Shown in pieces: positions 23,842 to 26,204 of a stretch of DNA of 26,204 bases (its first letter is position 1; each line of letters starts with the position of its first letter). The notes beneath the pieces are model-generated. The model was not told where the DNA came from and searched no databases. It saw only the letters and a list, made by a program, of their open reading frames with translations. The stretch spans positions 1 to 26,204 of the forward strand of contig CAYJPL010000028.1 of assembly GCA_964372125.1 (NCBI GenBank), in the 5' to 3' direction. The position numbers and the translations under genes were made by a program. The stretch comes from Tannockella sp964372125 (GTDB lineage: Bacteria; Bacillota_I; Bacilli_A; Erysipelotrichales; Coprobacillaceae).

Positions 23842-24996
23842 CTATTCCGTTATTACTTGAATTCCGAACTTCTCAATAATAGCTTTTCTTAATTTCCGTT
23901 TTTTTCTAAGTGCTTTTCGTATTTTTTTATCCTTAAAAAATTTTACTACAGCCTCACTATCAGGATGTAATCTTTCTATAAGTTTTTCACCTTTATACTG
24001 ACTAAATCCGTAAATACAGTAAGCTAAATGTTTTAACACTCTGTCTTCCTCTGTTTCATTTTCTGATTCTACTATTTCTTTTTGCAATGCTTCCCATTCT
24101 TTAGGGTGATTTATATAATATTGTTCTTCCTCCTCTGCTAAAGCTATTTGGTCTTCAAGGTAGGATTCACTCTGACTATATATTTCATCGAAATATAATT
24201 GATCCATTATTTCCTGGATATCACCTTCAATATACTTAATTTTTTGCTTTGAATATTCAAAGCAAGCAATTATTTTAGAACTAATATATATTTGCATTCG
24301 CAAAAATATAATACATTTTTCTATATCAATTATTTTTTCGCTCCAAAACTCATTGATATTCAATGCATATTTTATATACTGTTCATTCTCATAATTTGAA
24401 ATCAAGTTACTGCATTCCTGAGATGTTAAAATACCTCTCAAGAAATATTCATTTTTTGGGATTTCTTTCAACTCAGCAATTAAATGTTCATAGTGATAGT
24501 TCCTAAAGTAAAATAATCTTTCCAGGGCATTTTTCAACTCTACCGAACAAGTACTTAGATTTATTTTTTTTATCTGTTCTTCAAATTCATAGTATTCATT
24601 AAAATCATCATATAATCCATAAATCAAACTAATTTTTAAATCGCTTATCAATATAAATCTATTAATTTCTAATAGCAACTCTTCATATACGTCAAGACTT
24701 ACTTTTATAATATTATTTAACAAATATCTTTTTTCTTCATCTCTTTTTCGCTTCTCTCTAGCTTTATTTTCCTCATTAATTATGATGCTCACTATTAATG
24801 AGGTAAGTATACCTGTTCCGATTCCTGCGAATATATTTACCCAATTTTCTTTGACACAAAATGATATTGCTACTATAAACAATCCAGCTAAAAAAAGAAA
24901 AAAGTAAATTACAGATTTGGATTTTTTTTCTAGCCAATTTTTTATTCGAAAACTAAATTTTTTTTTGTACTTTTTAATCTTCATTTTACACTTCAT
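23842..24996 (-). CDS. Membrane-anchored protein with large helical cytosolic domain
   Basis: The start at 24996 (384 residues) is chosen because AAAGGA lies nine bases upstream; a longer frame to 25026 has no ribosome site. A basic N-terminus is followed by two close membrane helices (about residues 30-75: VIYFFLFLAGLFIVAISFCV, then IFAGIGTGILTSLIVSIII). About 300 residues then follow, mostly charged and helical with likely coiled coil (ENKAREKRKRDEEKRYLLNN onward) and a very basic end (KFFKDKKIRKALRKKRKLRK). No family is recognised. The small GIGTGILTS hairpin recalls the membrane anchors of several defence-island effectors. It is a single gene between the methyltransferase and repeat E; function unknown. 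Confidence 0.72.
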   Translation of the reverse strand: MKCKMKIKKYKKKFSFRIKNWLEKKSKSVIYFFLFLAGLFIVAISFCVKENWVNIFAGIGTGILTSLIVSIIINEENKAREKRKRDEEKRYLLNNIIKVSLDVYEELLLEINRFILISDLKISLIYGLYDDFNEYYEFEEQIKKINLSTCSVELKNALERLFYFRNYHYEHLIAELKEIPKNEYFLRGILTSQECSNLISNYENEQYIKYALNINEFWSEKIIDIEKCIIFLRMQIYISSKIIACFEYSKQKIKYIEGDIQEIMDQLYFDEIYSQSESYLEDQIALAEEEEQYYINHPKEWEALQKEIVESENETEEDRVLKHLAYCIYGFSQYKGEKLIERLHPDSEAVVKFFKDKKIRKALRKKRKLRKAIIEKFGIQVITE

Positions 24997-25026
24997 TATT
25001 AAATCCTTTCTCCCATCATTGCACAT

Positions 25027-25400
25027 GAAAATACACTGCTTAAGGGTGCAACATACAAAAAAACAAAATATCTATGAAAAAAGTAGGGAAACACGTAAAT
25101 ATTGACTAGTTTCTTATCTCTTTTCACCACGAATAGAAATTTTTTATCTAAGATATGGAAATGAACTATTACTAAAAATTTGCGAGTATTTATAACTTTT
25201 CATCATAATAATTACACCTTGTTGCTCACACTTTTAAAAAATCTATTATTGTATGATGTATGGTATATTTCACTCTTAATCACATGCTTTTTACTGGACT
25301 GTAAATTCTTTTGTTCTGTTCATGCAGCAGTCAATTAATATATTTGGACGAATATCACAGGATATGATAAAACCAAAACTATTACTTCTAATCTGAAAAT
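25027..25400. other. Intergenic region between the methyltransferase and the membrane protein
   Basis: I see no gene and no copy of the dispersed element here. CTGAAA and TTTCAG just after the methyltransferase stop (25383-25420 region) could form a short hairpin but lack a T run. Promoter candidates for the gene at 24996 are weak. Confidence 0.4.
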
Positions 25401-26204
25401 TTATTTTACTTTCAGTGTTTTCATTCCTATTCTTTCAACTAATCCAACAACTAGTGCATTCCCCATACAAAAGTATCTCATTTTTTCAGGCATCTCTGTA
25501 TTTGTCCAATTGTCTGGAAAACCATTTAATCTTTCACACTCAACTGGCGTTAAAAATCTAAGTTTGCTTGTATCTGGATCATTTACAACATGTGTTGATC
25601 TATTGATACTACTCTCTGATGTAAGCATTGTTCTTGCAGGTAAATCTAAGTTGTCAGTTTCAGACATACCACCTTCACTGTAGAAATATATTTCCCCATT
25701 TGGTTTAACTCTTTCTATTTTCTTTGCTCCTCGTAACTGCTTTATTTTAGCAATCTGTGCATCATTTAAGTAATATTTTTCATCAACATTACTTTCAAGA
25801 ACATCTCTTAATGTTTTTTTGTATTTTACTTCAGCACGTAAATCAATTGAGAATACCTCTCCATTTATACATACTCCACTATTCCAAAACTTACCTTCGT
25901 ACTTTGCCGATAATTGTTCTAGTCGTTTGTATTTATTTACATTTGTTGTAAAGTTACGTTTATCGTCGTATTCACTAGCTGGAAAAATATCATTAAAGAA
26001 TCCTGTTTCAGTTACAATGGTTCTTTTATTCTTTTGCGCTAACATTCTTTTTGCAAAATCAGTCGTTTCATGATATGCGAAGATAAACACTCTTCTTCTA
26101 CGTTGTGCAAATCCATATTCTGCTGCATTTAACGTTCTCCACTCAACAATATACCCTAAGTCAGATAATGTTCTTAAAATGATTGCAAAATCTCTTCCAC
26201 GTTG
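25401..26204 (-). CDS. C5 cytosine DNA methyltransferase, C-terminal part
   Basis: The frame is open to the right edge of the window, giving 267 codons of a longer protein. Visible C5-methyltransferase motifs are motif VIII (YGFAQRRRRVFIFAYH), motif IX (LRFLTPVECERLNGFPDNWT) and motif X (MGNALVVGLVERIG). The segment of about 170 residues between VIII and IX is the target-recognition domain. The catalytic PCQ motif and the S-adenosylmethionine site lie outside the window. It methylates cytosine in a short DNA site, either as part of a restriction-modification system or alone; no nuclease gene is seen on this side. The following gene on the strand starts about 400 bases away, so they are probably separate units. 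Confidence 0.93.
   Translation of the reverse strand, partial: QRGRDFAIILRTLSDLGYIVEWRTLNAAEYGFAQRRRRVFIFAYHETTDFAKRMLAQKNKRTIVTETGFFNDIFPASEYDDKRNFTTNVNKYKRLEQLSAKYEGKFWNSGVCINGEVFSIDLRAEVKYKKTLRDVLESNVDEKYYLNDAQIAKIKQLRGAKKIERVKPNGEIYFYSEGGMSETDNLDLPARTMLTSESSINRSTHVVNDPDTSKLRFLTPVECERLNGFPDNWTNTEMPEKMRYFCMGNALVVGLVERIGMKTLKVK

Noticed and set aside
25819..26073. Plus-strand frame opposite the methyltransferase
   Set aside because: It is antisense to clear C5-methyltransferase motifs and has no ribosome site.

Overview
The window is AT-rich bacterial DNA, and TGG encodes Trp while TGA acts as a stop. It carries good TTGACA/TATAAT-type promoters, strong AGGAGG ribosome binding sites and a sortase-type surface protein. 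This suggests a low-GC Gram-positive (Bacillota, perhaps Erysipelotrichia-like). That placement is an inference; no rRNA or tRNA gene is present to test it. A 100-base run of N marks an assembly gap, so this is draft sequence, and some single-base frameshifts could be errors. Nearly all genes lie on the minus strand. The content is typical of an accessory island: regulators, defence-like genes, a surface protein and broken insertion sequences.

Layout, left to right. An AlbA_2/ATPase/winged-helix regulator with palindromic operators (260-1567). A 1153-residue cell-wall surface protein (1942-5403). An AbiEi/AbiEii-type toxin-antitoxin pair (6027-7381). Two tandem tiny transcription units, each a promoter plus a GC-rich hairpin, and a frameshifted GNAT acetyltransferase (7545-8227). 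A dead IS256-family element (8383-9794). A secreted cysteine peptidase interrupted by the gap, with a lipoprotein partner (10004-11370). A transposase relic cut by a decaying IS66-family element (11794-14340). A relic of a second copy of the first regulator (14636-14937). A metabolic block: histidine phosphatase, aldo/keto reductase, a PTS EIIB-ROK-like fusion and a LysR regulator (14998-19029). A second, frameshifted AlbA_2 gene (19189-20561). A tight three-gene operon of metallo-beta-lactamase-fold protein, small alpha/beta protein and four-helix membrane protein (21007-23074). A membrane-anchored coiled protein (23842-24996). The C-terminal part of a C5 cytosine methyltransferase running off the right edge.

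The most striking signal is a dispersed element of about 200 bp in five copies (8-218, 5730-5938, 14394-14595, 20714-20925, 23234-23432), with a sixth remnant at 1757-1781. All copies have the same orientation. Each lies just downstream, in the direction of transcription, of an accessory gene or operon. The side facing the gene has a sharp common boundary, and the far side ends in a minus-strand terminator hairpin. Genes followed by a common 3' element are laid out like a cassette array. No integrase is visible here and the element does not read as a classical integron attC site, so a new type of cassette-associated element is a reasonable hypothesis. The cargo between copies (AbiE-like pair, MBL/membrane operon, AlbA_2 regulator, membrane coiled protein) looks like defence or conflict genes.
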